The position numbers were made by a program, and so were the translations under genes. Positions 1 through 7,201 of a DNA stretch of 64,000 nucleotides are shown piece after piece. The notes beneath the pieces are model-generated. The model made no database searches. It had not been told where the DNA came from and saw only the letters and a program-made list of their open reading frames with translations. Source of the stretch: an uncultured Robinsoniella sp. (lineage in GTDB: Bacteria; Bacillota; Clostridia; Lachnospirales; Lachnospiraceae). How positions within the stretch are numbered: the stretch's first letter is position 1; each line of letters begins with the position of its first letter. The stretch covers positions 62,001 to 126,000 of the forward strand of contig UQGG01000007.1 of NCBI GenBank assembly GCA_900540475.1, written 5' to 3'.

Positions 1-1
1 T

Positions 2-559
2 CTGTTTGACGGCCAGATTGCTGGTCTGGGACTGGACATGGGGCTCTATTATAAGAAACTGGCAAAACAGCTGAAAGAACTGCTGCGTACAAAAGGTAAA
101 TTTTCCACGGATACACAAAGCAAATTTCCAATGGATGCAGTTTTCGACTATTATAAAACGCTGGCTGAAATCCTGTCACTAAAAGCCATGCTGGGGATAG
201 AAATTCGAAAGGCATACCATGCCGGAGACAGAGAACCCCTTGCATTACTGGCAGACCGGATCAAAATGCTCCTGCCAAAAGTCTCCTGCCTGAAAGAAAA
301 AAGGGAAGAAATATGGTTTTCAGAGTGCAGGCCCTTTGGCTATGAAGTTCTGGATATTCGGATCGGGGGTGTCATGGTACGCCTGGAAAGTGCAGAAAAA
401 AGACTGCGGCGTTATCTGGAGGGAAAGACAAGGTGCCTGGAAGAACTGGAAGAGCCTATGATTCTGTATCAGGAAGATCCGGAAGATGAGAATCATAAGC
501 TGTGTATGGGAGGATTCTGGCAGAGTATGGTTTCGGCGGGGAATATTGCCGGGATTTAA
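2..559 (+). CDS. C-terminal part of a GH20-like beta-N-acetylhexosaminidase (partial, start outside window)
   Basis: The reading frame is open from base 2, so this is the 3' end of a longer gene. The first ATG in view (base 38) is probably internal. About 185 residues are visible: a helical, Lys/Arg/Glu-rich region with a pattern resembling the helical C-terminal domain of Firmicute family-20 hexosaminidases. The cues are an 'L(S)LKAMLGIEIRKAY' helix, then 'RPFGYEVLDIRIGG' and a 'RLRRYLEGK' helix. Such enzymes remove terminal GlcNAc or GalNAc from glycans. The catalytic barrel lies outside the window, so activity cannot be judged. The family call is from memory of the motif pattern only. A strong hairpin terminator follows at 647-685. 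Confidence 0.6.
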   Translation: MFDGQIAGLGLDMGLYYKKLAKQLKELLRTKGKFSTDTQSKFPMDAVFDYYKTLAEILSLKAMLGIEIRKAYHAGDREPLALLADRIKMLLPKVSCLKEKREEIWFSECRPFGYEVLDIRIGGVMVRLESAEKRLRRYLEGKTRCLEELEEPMILYQEDPEDENHKLCMGGFWQSMVSAGNIAGI

Positions 560-646
560 GAGTAGAAGATAGGATGGAGCGGCAAGGATAAGCATACAAA
601 GCAGTAAAGAGAAGGAAGTAGGTTCATGTAAATAGGATTAGGTATG

Positions 647-685
647 GTCAGCGTAAGGATTTTATTCCGGACGCTGGCTTTTTTT
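647..685 (+). terminator. Rho-independent terminator after the hexosaminidase-like gene
   Basis: GTCAGCGT pairs with ACGCTGGC (one G-T wobble) around a 16-nt loop and is followed by seven T residues. It ends the transcript entering from the left. Confidence 0.7.
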
Positions 686-1076
686 ATTGCAAGAAAGCAA
701 GCAGAAGTTATTATCCATGATTTACGGAGCAGCAGTAGCATTGTGTCAATAGTGTCACCTTTAAGAAAGATTTGAGAAAGAATCCTTTGATATTCTATGG
801 ACATAAAACCGGACGGTAATACCGGGCAGATGGCGGGAATGAATTTTCAAATGGAACCCTGGGGTTGTGGCATGCTGAACGCGATTGGCTTAAAACAACT
901 GATGTATCGCAACTGATCTTGAGACCAGGATTTGTTTTTTGTTCTGTGATCAGAAAAGGGTTAAACGTCCTTACTAAGTAAAAACTTTAATTTTTCGTCG
1001 TATATTTATAACCTGAAATTGTACGTTGTATTACTAGAGCTAACATAGAGAAAGATTTGTAAAGGAGAAAAAGAAT
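686..1076. other. Gene-free stretch upstream of the FtsX-like permease
   Basis: About 390 bp with no convincing reading frame, RNA or repeat. A strong ribosome site (AAAGGAG) for the next gene lies at its right end. No clear sigma-A promoter could be picked out with confidence. Confidence 0.5.
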
Positions 1077-3578
1077 ATGCTAAAAGTAAAAAATAAAAAG
1101 GTTGTATCACATATTGCAGGAAAAACCTACAAAGCCAACAGAAAGAAAAATATGTTGACGGTATTGGCTATATTCCTAACAACTTTTTTAATTGCAGTGG
1201 TGATTTCCATTGGCATGAGCTACTGGGATACCTTATCCCTTCGCCAGGTGCGGATGAAGGGGATGGATTATGATATTGAATTATCAGAGCCGGAAGAAGA
1301 ACAGGCAGAGGTGATTCGTTCAATGGATCGTGTGAAGTATGCCGGAATTGCTGTGAAGTGTGCCATTATGGAACAATACAAAGAGATTTCCTTGGATAAA
1401 ACTAGATTATTCTGGGTGGATCAAACGTGCTGGGAAAAGCAGGTCATTCCGGCGTTAGAAAAAGTAGAGGGTACCTACCCCAAAAGTGAAAAAGAAATAA
1501 TGCTTTCCCAAAGCACATTAAAGGCTATGGGAATAAACAGTCCCCAGATTGGAATGACTCTGCCTGTGGATTATTTTACCCTGCGTGAGGGAGCGAATGA
1601 AGAGATATTAAGTACGGATTTTATACTCTGCGGATGGTTTAAAGATTACAGTGGAGATAGCAGAGGATATGTGTCCGGTGCGTTTTGTTCATCTACCGGA
1701 GTAAAGCAGACGGATTTCACACAGGGAAGTTTAAAGATTACTTTAAACAATCCGTTGTATTCTGAAGCGGACATTGTGGATATGCAGCAGAAAACCGGGC
1801 TAAGGGAGAATCAGATTATTGCTGCAGATTATGACACGGTCCAAAACTTCTGTAAAATAATTGCAGGGCTTGCCGCCATGCTGTGCATGATATTTGTCAG
1901 CGGATATTTGTTTATCTTCAATACGCTGTATATTTCCATATCCAAGGACATCCGGTATTATGGTCAGCTTAAAACACTGGGAATGACATCTTCCCAGCTG
2001 AAAGGAATCATTTACCGGCAGGCAATATGGAATGCCCTGTACGGAATTCCGGCAGGACTTTTAGCGGCAGCGGCGGCTTCCAGGGTCATCATACCCAGGA
2101 TTTTGCATATTGTGAATCCCGCTTTGGGAAGCAATGAGATTGTACAAGTACAATTATGGGTATACGGCGCTGCCGGCATTTTTTCATTTGCCACGAATCT
2201 GATCAGCAGCAGGAAACCGGCTAAAATAGCAGCAGATTGTGAACCGGTAGAAGCTATGCGCTACACTTGCACCACAGGAAGAAGAAAAATAAAAAAGCAA
2301 AAAAGCGGGGGCGTATTTTCGATGGCTGTGCAAAATATGTTCCGGGATAAAAAGCAGGCAGTGATTATTTTTCTGTCCTTTCTGATAGCCGTATCGCTAT
2401 TCCTGATCATCAATGTGGTTATCCGGGAAAATGATGCAAAAGGTATCTTAAATCAAATCTATGATTACGATATGGAATTTAAAAATATGACCACCCTGGC
2501 TGAGCAGGAACATCAGCTGATAACGGATGATAAAATTGCTCAGATCCGGGAGCTGGAGGGGGTAAAGTGCGTAAGAAAGGTTACGTCTACGCCTGTCATC
2601 ATTCCCTTTCAGGAAAATGTATACGGAGATTATTTTAAAGAAGTTTACAAGTCCAGATATTCACCGGGTAATTATGAAGAAGACATGGAATTATATAAGA
2701 CAAATCCGGAGCACCACAACTTTATTACCCGATTTACAGGGATTGATAAAGCAGGGTTTGAAAAGTTAAATAAGAGTCTGAGAAATGTTTTGGAGTGGAA
2801 GGATTTTGAAGAGGGAAAGATTGCTATAGCAGCAAAGATGTTTACGGAAGGTGATAACGGCATCCCAGGTAAAACAGTAAAGTTTTTATTGCCGGAGGGG
2901 TTGCAGTCTGATAAAGAACACACGATTCAAATTGCTGCGGTTACAGAAAATAACCCCGCCTATTTCGCCGGAGGATATACGCCGGATCTGATTGTAAGTG
3001 AAAAGTATGCACAGCAGCTAATGGGCAGTACATTTACAGAACTGGCTGCAGTTGATTATACAGAAGCTTTTCATATGGAGACGGAGCAAAGGGTAAAGGA
3101 GGTATTTGCAGGAGAAAAACAGGTATCCACAGAATCAAAACTCGATCAGTATATGGAGATGAAGAATTCGGAAACTCAGGTTAAGGTACTGGGAAACAGC
3201 ATTGGATTTATTATTGCAATGCTTGCGATGTTAAATTATATAAATATGATGACCGCCAGTATTCAAAACCGGACCAGGGAATTTGCAACCCTGGAAAGTA
3301 TCGGAATGACGGCAGAGCAGCTTCAGAAAATGCTGGTTATAGAAGGTGCAGGTTATGGAATTAGTTCTGTTTTAATGGGGCTGGCTGCAGGATTTCCTAT
3401 TAGTTATGGTGTTTTTCACAGTTTGAACATTTATGGGGTACCCTTTGCGATACCATGGGCGAGCAATTTGATTCTATTTGCTGCGGTTATTGCAGCCTGT
3501 GTAACTGTGCCGGTTTTTATTTTTCAAAGGTCACAGAGGGAAAGTATTTTAGTGAGGCTTAAGGAGTATGTGGAATAG
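1077..3578 (+). CDS. FtsX/MacB-type ABC transporter permease, orphan
   Basis: 833 residues. An N-terminal membrane segment (about residues 25-48) is followed by a large extracytoplasmic domain, then a block of three to four membrane segments (about 255-375). A further segment near 425-447, a second large extracytoplasmic domain, and a last block of three segments (about 705-825) complete the two-FtsX-domain layout. 'KTLGMTSSQL' and 'ESIGMTAEQL' are the paired cytoplasmic motifs that contact the ATPase in this family. The start is well supported by AAAGGAG. Relatives export peptides or antibiotics, or shed lipoproteins. No ATP-binding subunit lies within reach on either side, so the partner must be encoded elsewhere or the gene is an isolated survivor. 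The substrate is unknown. Confidence 0.85.
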   Translation: MLKVKNKKVVSHIAGKTYKANRKKNMLTVLAIFLTTFLIAVVISIGMSYWDTLSLRQVRMKGMDYDIELSEPEEEQAEVIRSMDRVKYAGIAVKCAIMEQYKEISLDKTRLFWVDQTCWEKQVIPALEKVEGTYPKSEKEIMLSQSTLKAMGINSPQIGMTLPVDYFTLREGANEEILSTDFILCGWFKDYSGDSRGYVSGAFCSSTGVKQTDFTQGSLKITLNNPLYSEADIVDMQQKTGLRENQIIAADYDTVQNFCKIIAGLAAMLCMIFVSGYLFIFNTLYISISKDIRYYGQLKTLGMTSSQLKGIIYRQAIWNALYGIPAGLLAAAAASRVIIPRILHIVNPALGSNEIVQVQLWVYGAAGIFSFATNLISSRKPAKIAADCEPVEAMRYTCTTGRRKIKKQKSGGVFSMAVQNMFRDKKQAVIIFLSFLIAVSLFLIINVVIRENDAKGILNQIYDYDMEFKNMTTLAEQEHQLITDDKIAQIRELEGVKCVRKVTSTPVIIPFQENVYGDYFKEVYKSRYSPGNYEEDMELYKTNPEHHNFITRFTGIDKAGFEKLNKSLRNVLEWKDFEEGKIAIAAKMFTEGDNGIPGKTVKFLLPEGLQSDKEHTIQIAAVTENNPAYFAGGYTPDLIVSEKYAQQLMGSTFTELAAVDYTEAFHMETEQRVKEVFAGEKQVSTESKLDQYMEMKNSETQVKVLGNSIGFIIAMLAMLNYINMMTASIQNRTREFATLESIGMTAEQLQKMLVIEGAGYGISSVLMGLAAGFPISYGVFHSLNIYGVPFAIPWASNLILFAAVIAACVTVPVFIFQRSQRESILVRLKEYVE

Positions 3579-3623
3579 ATGGCGCTTCTAAAATTAAAAC
3601 TTCACAAATTTTTTATAATTTAA

Positions 3624-3650
3624 TTAGCAATCGACGCTTGACAGTGCTAA
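3624..3650 (+). promoter_or_regulatory. Degenerate CIRCE operator (HrcA binding site)
   Basis: TTAGCAATC-N9-CAGTGCTAA matches the CIRCE consensus TTAGCACTC-N9-GAGTGCTAA at 16 of 18 arm positions, with the exact 9-bp spacer. It covers the -35 box of the hsp20 promoter, where a bound repressor would block RNA polymerase. HrcA control is inferred from the consensus; hrcA itself is not in the window. Confidence 0.75.
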
Positions 3651-3666
3651 TGATTTATGTTATAAC
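3638..3666 (+). promoter_or_regulatory. Sigma-A promoter of the hsp20 pair
   Basis: Perfect TTGACA (3638-3643), 17-bp spacer and TATAAC (3661-3666). It lies 67 bp before the first hsp20 start codon and overlaps the CIRCE-like operator. Confidence 0.8.
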
Positions 3667-3732
3667 ACATGTATAACAAATAAAACAGTTACAACAAACC
3701 AATTTCAGATAAAAACCAAGGAGGTATGACTT

Positions 3733-4158
3733 ATGTTACTTAGAAACAGAGCGTATGATTTATTTGATGAGATGTTCAAGGACACATTTTTCAATCCGTC
3801 TTATACGGAAAGCAGAACTGCCCAGGTGATGAAGACAGACATCCAGGAAAAGGGAAATCATTATCTGGTGGATATTGAACTGCCGGGGTATGCAAAAGAA
3901 GATATTAAGGCAGAATTAAAAGACGGCAATCTGACAATTACAGCAGTGAAAAATGAAAATAAAGAAGAGAAAGACGAGGCAGGAAAATATATCAGAAGAG
4001 AACGTTACAGCGGATCCTGCAAACGAACCTTTTATGTGGGGGATCAGGTAAGGCAGGAAGATATTCAGGCGGGATTCCAGGATGGTATTTTAAGGCTCAG
4101 CATTCCCAAGGAGCCGGTTTTGAAAGACGATCAGCCAAAGCTGATTTCAATCCAGTAA
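3733..4158 (+). CDS. Small heat-shock protein, Hsp20/alpha-crystallin family (copy 1)
   Basis: 141 residues, normal for a bacterial small heat-shock protein. It has a short variable N-terminus, an alpha-crystallin domain at about residues 33-137 with 'DIELPGYAKEDIKAEL' and the conserved 'GFQDGILRLSIPK' near the end, and a short tail ending 'KLISIQ'. These are ATP-independent cytosolic chaperones that hold unfolding proteins. An AAGGAGG site 8 nt upstream supports the start. It is about 80% identical by eye to the next gene and shares an almost identical leader, so the pair arose by tandem duplication. Transcription is from the CIRCE-regulated promoter just upstream. Confidence 0.95.
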   Translation: MLLRNRAYDLFDEMFKDTFFNPSYTESRTAQVMKTDIQEKGNHYLVDIELPGYAKEDIKAELKDGNLTITAVKNENKEEKDEAGKYIRRERYSGSCKRTFYVGDQVRQEDIQAGFQDGILRLSIPKEPVLKDDQPKLISIQ

Positions 4159-4259
4159 TCTGCCAGGGGGATGTTTCCCTCTGCTGCAGTTTATCATATA
4201 GAAACAAGTAGTATTGCGGCTAACGCCGCCAGTCAGTTATTTTCAAGGAGGTATGACTT

Positions 4260-4685
4260 ATGTTACTTTCAAACAGAGCTTTTGATTTATTTGATGAATT
4301 GTTCCGTGACCCGTTCTTTAGCAAACCATTTTCAGACAACACGTCCCAGATCATGAAGACAGATGTTCAGGAAAAAGACAATCACTATCTGGTTGATATG
4401 GAGCTGCCGGGGTATGCGAAAGAGGATGTAAGGGCAGAACTGAAGGATGGGTATCTGACAATCACCGCGAATAAGAATGAGAACAGAGAAGAAAAGGATA
4501 AGGAGGGCAATTATATCCGCAGAGAACGTTACAGCGGATCCTGTAAACGGTCCTTCTATGTGGGGGACAGCGTTCGCCAGGAAGATATCCAGGCGGGATT
4601 CCAGGATGGTATCCTGCGTCTGATGATTCCCAAAGAAGCTGCCGGGAAAATTGAGGAGCAGCCGAAACTCATTACGATACAGTAA
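4260..4685 (+). CDS. Small heat-shock protein, Hsp20/alpha-crystallin family (copy 2)
   Basis: 141 residues, same domain layout as the preceding gene: 'MELPGYAKEDVRAEL' and 'GFQDGILRLMIPK' mark the alpha-crystallin domain, with the tail 'KLITIQ'. The ribosome site and first codons repeat those of copy 1 nearly base for base. The copies differ mainly in the N-terminal region (residues 15-30) and before the tail, the parts that usually set oligomer size and client choice. No separate promoter is evident in the 101-bp gap, so the two are probably co-transcribed. A bidirectional terminator follows at 4712-4750. Confidence 0.95.
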   Translation: MLLSNRAFDLFDELFRDPFFSKPFSDNTSQIMKTDVQEKDNHYLVDMELPGYAKEDVRAELKDGYLTITANKNENREEKDKEGNYIRRERYSGSCKRSFYVGDSVRQEDIQAGFQDGILRLMIPKEAAGKIEEQPKLITIQ

Positions 4686-4711
4686 AAACAAAATGCATAA
4701 ATGTGATACGG

Positions 4712-4750
4712 GATGTCCTGCTGAAGACTCAGCGGGACATCATTTTTTTT
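4712..4750. terminator. Bidirectional terminator between hsp20 and the LysR gene
   Basis: GATGTCCTGCTGA pairs with TCAGCGGGACATC across a 4-nt loop (13 bp, one wobble) and is followed by eight T on the + strand. The stem overlaps the last codons of the convergent LysR gene. Confidence 0.8.
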
Positions 4751-5643
4751 ACCATTTTTATAAAATCCAGAGCGTAAAGGGGCATATAGGACCCCTTGCG
4801 GTATGCAATGCTCAAAGTGGTGCTAATGCGGGGTTTGCCTACTGAAAAGCATACGGGAGGTGTCTGAAAATGCATATTTTTGATATAACTCTCCGGTGCA
4901 AAACATATGCCCAGATCCTGCAGGACCAGTAGAACTGCCGCCTGGGTATTTCTGGTATGAAGGAAAACGGTGGGACTGATTTTGTGTTTTCGAAATAGAT
5001 CAAGAGCAATTCTTCCGGTGGTCTGTTCCGGAAAATGCAAAATGAAGTTGTCGCTGGCAAAAAGTGCGAGATCTATATAGGGATAGGGGCTGTCCGGTCC
5101 GATAACGCCCAGAGATGCAAATGGATGACGGGGAGACACCACAAGGACGATTTCTTCCTCACCCAGGGATTCATAAGTGAGCTTAGGATGGGGAGAGGAT
5201 TCATTAAAAATAGCAAAGTCAATCTGGTCATCCAGCAGGAGTTTTTCCTGTATAGCATAAGTCTCTTCCAGGCAATTGATCCGGATATGAGGATATTTCT
5301 GGTAAAAAGCAGGGAGAATAGTGGGAATCATACAGGAACTGCGCATCAGGGGAAAGGCAATATTCAGTTCCCCTTCATTGCACTGGGTAATGTCTTTTAA
5401 TTCTTTTTCCCAATCCTGATTGAGCGCCATCATTTTCTTGGCATATGCCAGATACCGCTTCCCCGCATGTGTGGGGATATAACGGTTATCAACCCTGCCG
5501 AAAAGTTTGCAGCCTAATTGTTTTTCCAGTTTCTGCAGGTACTTGCTCAGCGTAGGCTGGGAAATATACAATTCCTGCGCAGCCTTTGTGATATTCTGGT
5601 GTTTTGCAATGCATAATATATAGTCAAATTCTTTGATATTCAT
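4729..5643 (-). CDS. LysR-family transcriptional regulator
   Basis: 304 residues from the ATG at 5643, chosen because GAGGT lies 8 nt upstream and the protein then opens with the classical LysR helix 'MNIKEFDYILCIAKHQN'. An upstream ATG would add 20 unrelated residues. The winged helix-turn-helix occupies about residues 1-60 ('ITKAAQELYISQPTLSKYLQKLE'-type), followed by the effector-binding domain (about 90-300). It is divergent from the purine permease/adenine deaminase operon, across a 244-bp gap that holds a perfect inverted repeat (5710-5728). LysR proteins usually control the divergent neighbour, so a purine-related effector is a reasonable guess but not demonstrated. Confidence 0.9.
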   Translation of the reverse strand: MNIKEFDYILCIAKHQNITKAAQELYISQPTLSKYLQKLEKQLGCKLFGRVDNRYIPTHAGKRYLAYAKKMMALNQDWEKELKDITQCNEGELNIAFPLMRSSCMIPTILPAFYQKYPHIRINCLEETYAIQEKLLLDDQIDFAIFNESSPHPKLTYESLGEEEIVLVVSPRHPFASLGVIGPDSPYPYIDLALFASDNFILHFPEQTTGRIALDLFRKHKISPTVFLHTRNTQAAVLLVLQDLGICFAPESYIKNMHFQTPPVCFSVGKPRISTTLSIAYRKGSYMPLYALDFIKMVKKMMSR

Positions 5644-5709
5644 GGGATACCTCATTATAAAGATAGAGTTTACCTGCATACGATAGTTTGCTGCAGTTAC
5701 CATAAGCCG

Positions 5710-5728
5710 TTATTCACTTTTGGAATAA
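5710..5728. promoter_or_regulatory. Candidate LysR-type operator
   Basis: Perfect inverted repeat TTATTC-N7-GAATAA, placed 19 bp upstream of the -35 box of the candidate permease promoter. This is the usual position of a LysR recognition site (near -65). Function is inferred from position and symmetry. Confidence 0.5.
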
Positions 5729-5747
5729 TCATTATGGTAAATAGGAA

Positions 5748-5777
5748 TTGGACATGCTTTTATCCTTATCATACAAT
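5748..5777 (+). promoter_or_regulatory. Candidate promoter of the purine permease-adenine deaminase operon
   Basis: TTGGAC (5748-5753), 18-bp spacer, TACAAT (5772-5777); about 110 bp before the permease start codon. The -35 and -10 are each off consensus by one or two bases, which fits an activator-dependent promoter. Confidence 0.5.
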
Positions 5778-5887
5778 AGATATAGAAAAGAAGCAAGTCG
5801 AATACCCCCAGCCAGCTCTGACGATACGTCAAATTTGTAACGCAGGAAGCAGCAGGGGAATAAAAGCACGTAAAAGGAGAGAAGAAA

Positions 5888-7192
5888 ATGAAACAGTGGT
5901 TGGAGAAGCAGTTTCAGTTGTCAAAGTACCAAACGAATTTGAAAACAGAGTTAATTGCAGGTGTTACCACATTTGTCACAATGGCGTATGTATTGGCAAC
6001 AGTGCCGAATATGCTGAGTTCAGCAGGTCTGGATAAGCATGTGATGCTGACAGCGATGGTACTGCTGATTATTTTGACCAGCGTGGCAATGGCTATTTTT
6101 ACAAATCGGCCGTTTGCGCTGGCGCCGGGGCTTGGCAGCGTTGGAATTGTTACGGCAATGATACAAAATGACGGTATTTCCCCTGAGATTACAGCAGGTG
6201 TAATTTTTCTAAGCGGTGTATTGTTTATACTGGTTACATTTTTGGGGCTGCGGGAAGCAGTTGTAAAAGTTATACCCATGAGCCTTAAACATGCAGTCAG
6301 TGCCGGAATCGGTCTGTTTATTGCACTGCTGGGTGCAAAGAGCTGCGGTCTGATCATTGCAAATGAGAGCAAGAAAAGTCTGGCATTTGGAGATCTTGCT
6401 TCTCCGGAAGTAATCGTAACGGTAATCGGGTTTATTATTCTCCTGGTAATGAAAGTACGAAATGTCGCCGGAGGCATGATCCTGACCATCTTGATTACCA
6501 CCATTGTGGGAATCCCATTTGGTGTTACAAAGCTGCCGGAGAGCATCCTGTCCATGCCGGCTAATATCGGAACCCAGTTCTTAAATATCGATATTGCAGG
6601 GGCACTGAACTTCGCGTATATTCCATTTTTAATAGCACTCTTTGTACCGGATTTCTTCTCTACCTTTGGTACGGTTCTGGGTGTTGGGGCAAAAGCGGGA
6701 TATCTGGACAAGGATGGGAATCTGCCGGGGATTGACCGCTGTTTTAAAGTGGATGCAATTGCAACCAGCTTTGGCGCATTATTTGGTATGCCCAGCATGA
6801 CGACCTATCTGGAATCCTCCGCAGGCGTAGAGGCAGGTGGAAAGACAGGACTTACGGTAGTTGCAACTTCAGCCTGTTTTGCCCTTGCTTTATTCTTCGC
6901 ACCAGTTGCATTGATGATACCATCAGCAGCAACGGCGCCGGTATTGATTTATATTGGAATCGGAATGTTAAGTGCCATGAAGAATATCAAATATGAGGAA
7001 ATTACAGAGAGCATCCCCGCATTTGTCTGTGTGACATTTACGATCTTTGCCAATAACATTGCAAATGGTATCTGCGCTGCAATTCCTACGTATTTTATCA
7101 TGAAAATTGCATCAGGCAAGATCAGAGAAATTTCTAAGGTAATGTATATTTTGGTAATTGTCTGCCTCTTGTATTTTTATACCATTGTATAG
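5888..7192 (+). CDS. NCS2-family purine (adenine/guanine/hypoxanthine) permease
   Basis: 434 residues, twelve or more hydrophobic segments and no signal peptide, typical of the AzgA/PbuG/PbuO branch of nucleobase:cation symporter 2. Family cues are the early 'AGVTTFVTMAYVL' segment, 'FALAPGLG' and 'VPDFFSTFGTVLG' followed by 'SMTTYLESSAG'. These carriers import purine bases with protons. The start is supported by AAAGGAGAG. The adenine deaminase gene begins 9 bp downstream, so the two are translationally close and most likely one operon: the carrier brings in adenine and the enzyme converts it to hypoxanthine. Exact base preference cannot be read from sequence. Confidence 0.9.
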   Translation: MKQWLEKQFQLSKYQTNLKTELIAGVTTFVTMAYVLATVPNMLSSAGLDKHVMLTAMVLLIILTSVAMAIFTNRPFALAPGLGSVGIVTAMIQNDGISPEITAGVIFLSGVLFILVTFLGLREAVVKVIPMSLKHAVSAGIGLFIALLGAKSCGLIIANESKKSLAFGDLASPEVIVTVIGFIILLVMKVRNVAGGMILTILITTIVGIPFGVTKLPESILSMPANIGTQFLNIDIAGALNFAYIPFLIALFVPDFFSTFGTVLGVGAKAGYLDKDGNLPGIDRCFKVDAIATSFGALFGMPSMTTYLESSAGVEAGGKTGLTVVATSACFALALFFAPVALMIPSAATAPVLIYIGIGMLSAMKNIKYEEITESIPAFVCVTFTIFANNIANGICAAIPTYFIMKIASGKIREISKVMYILVIVCLLYFYTIV

Positions 7193-7201
7193 GAGATATA
7201 T

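Noticed and set aside
5704..5887. Possible purine riboswitch before the permease
   Set aside because: The conserved loop-loop and junction bases of the purine aptamer are absent; only a LysR-like palindrome and promoter were seen.
5734..6036. Open frame overlapping the start of the purine permease
   Set aside because: It runs in another frame into the permease gene and has no ribosome site or recognisable sequence.
5914..6798. Long open frame on the minus strand inside the purine permease gene
   Set aside because: It is antisense to a clear NCS2 permease, has no family pattern, no ribosome site and a Ser/Ile/Pro-rich shadow composition.
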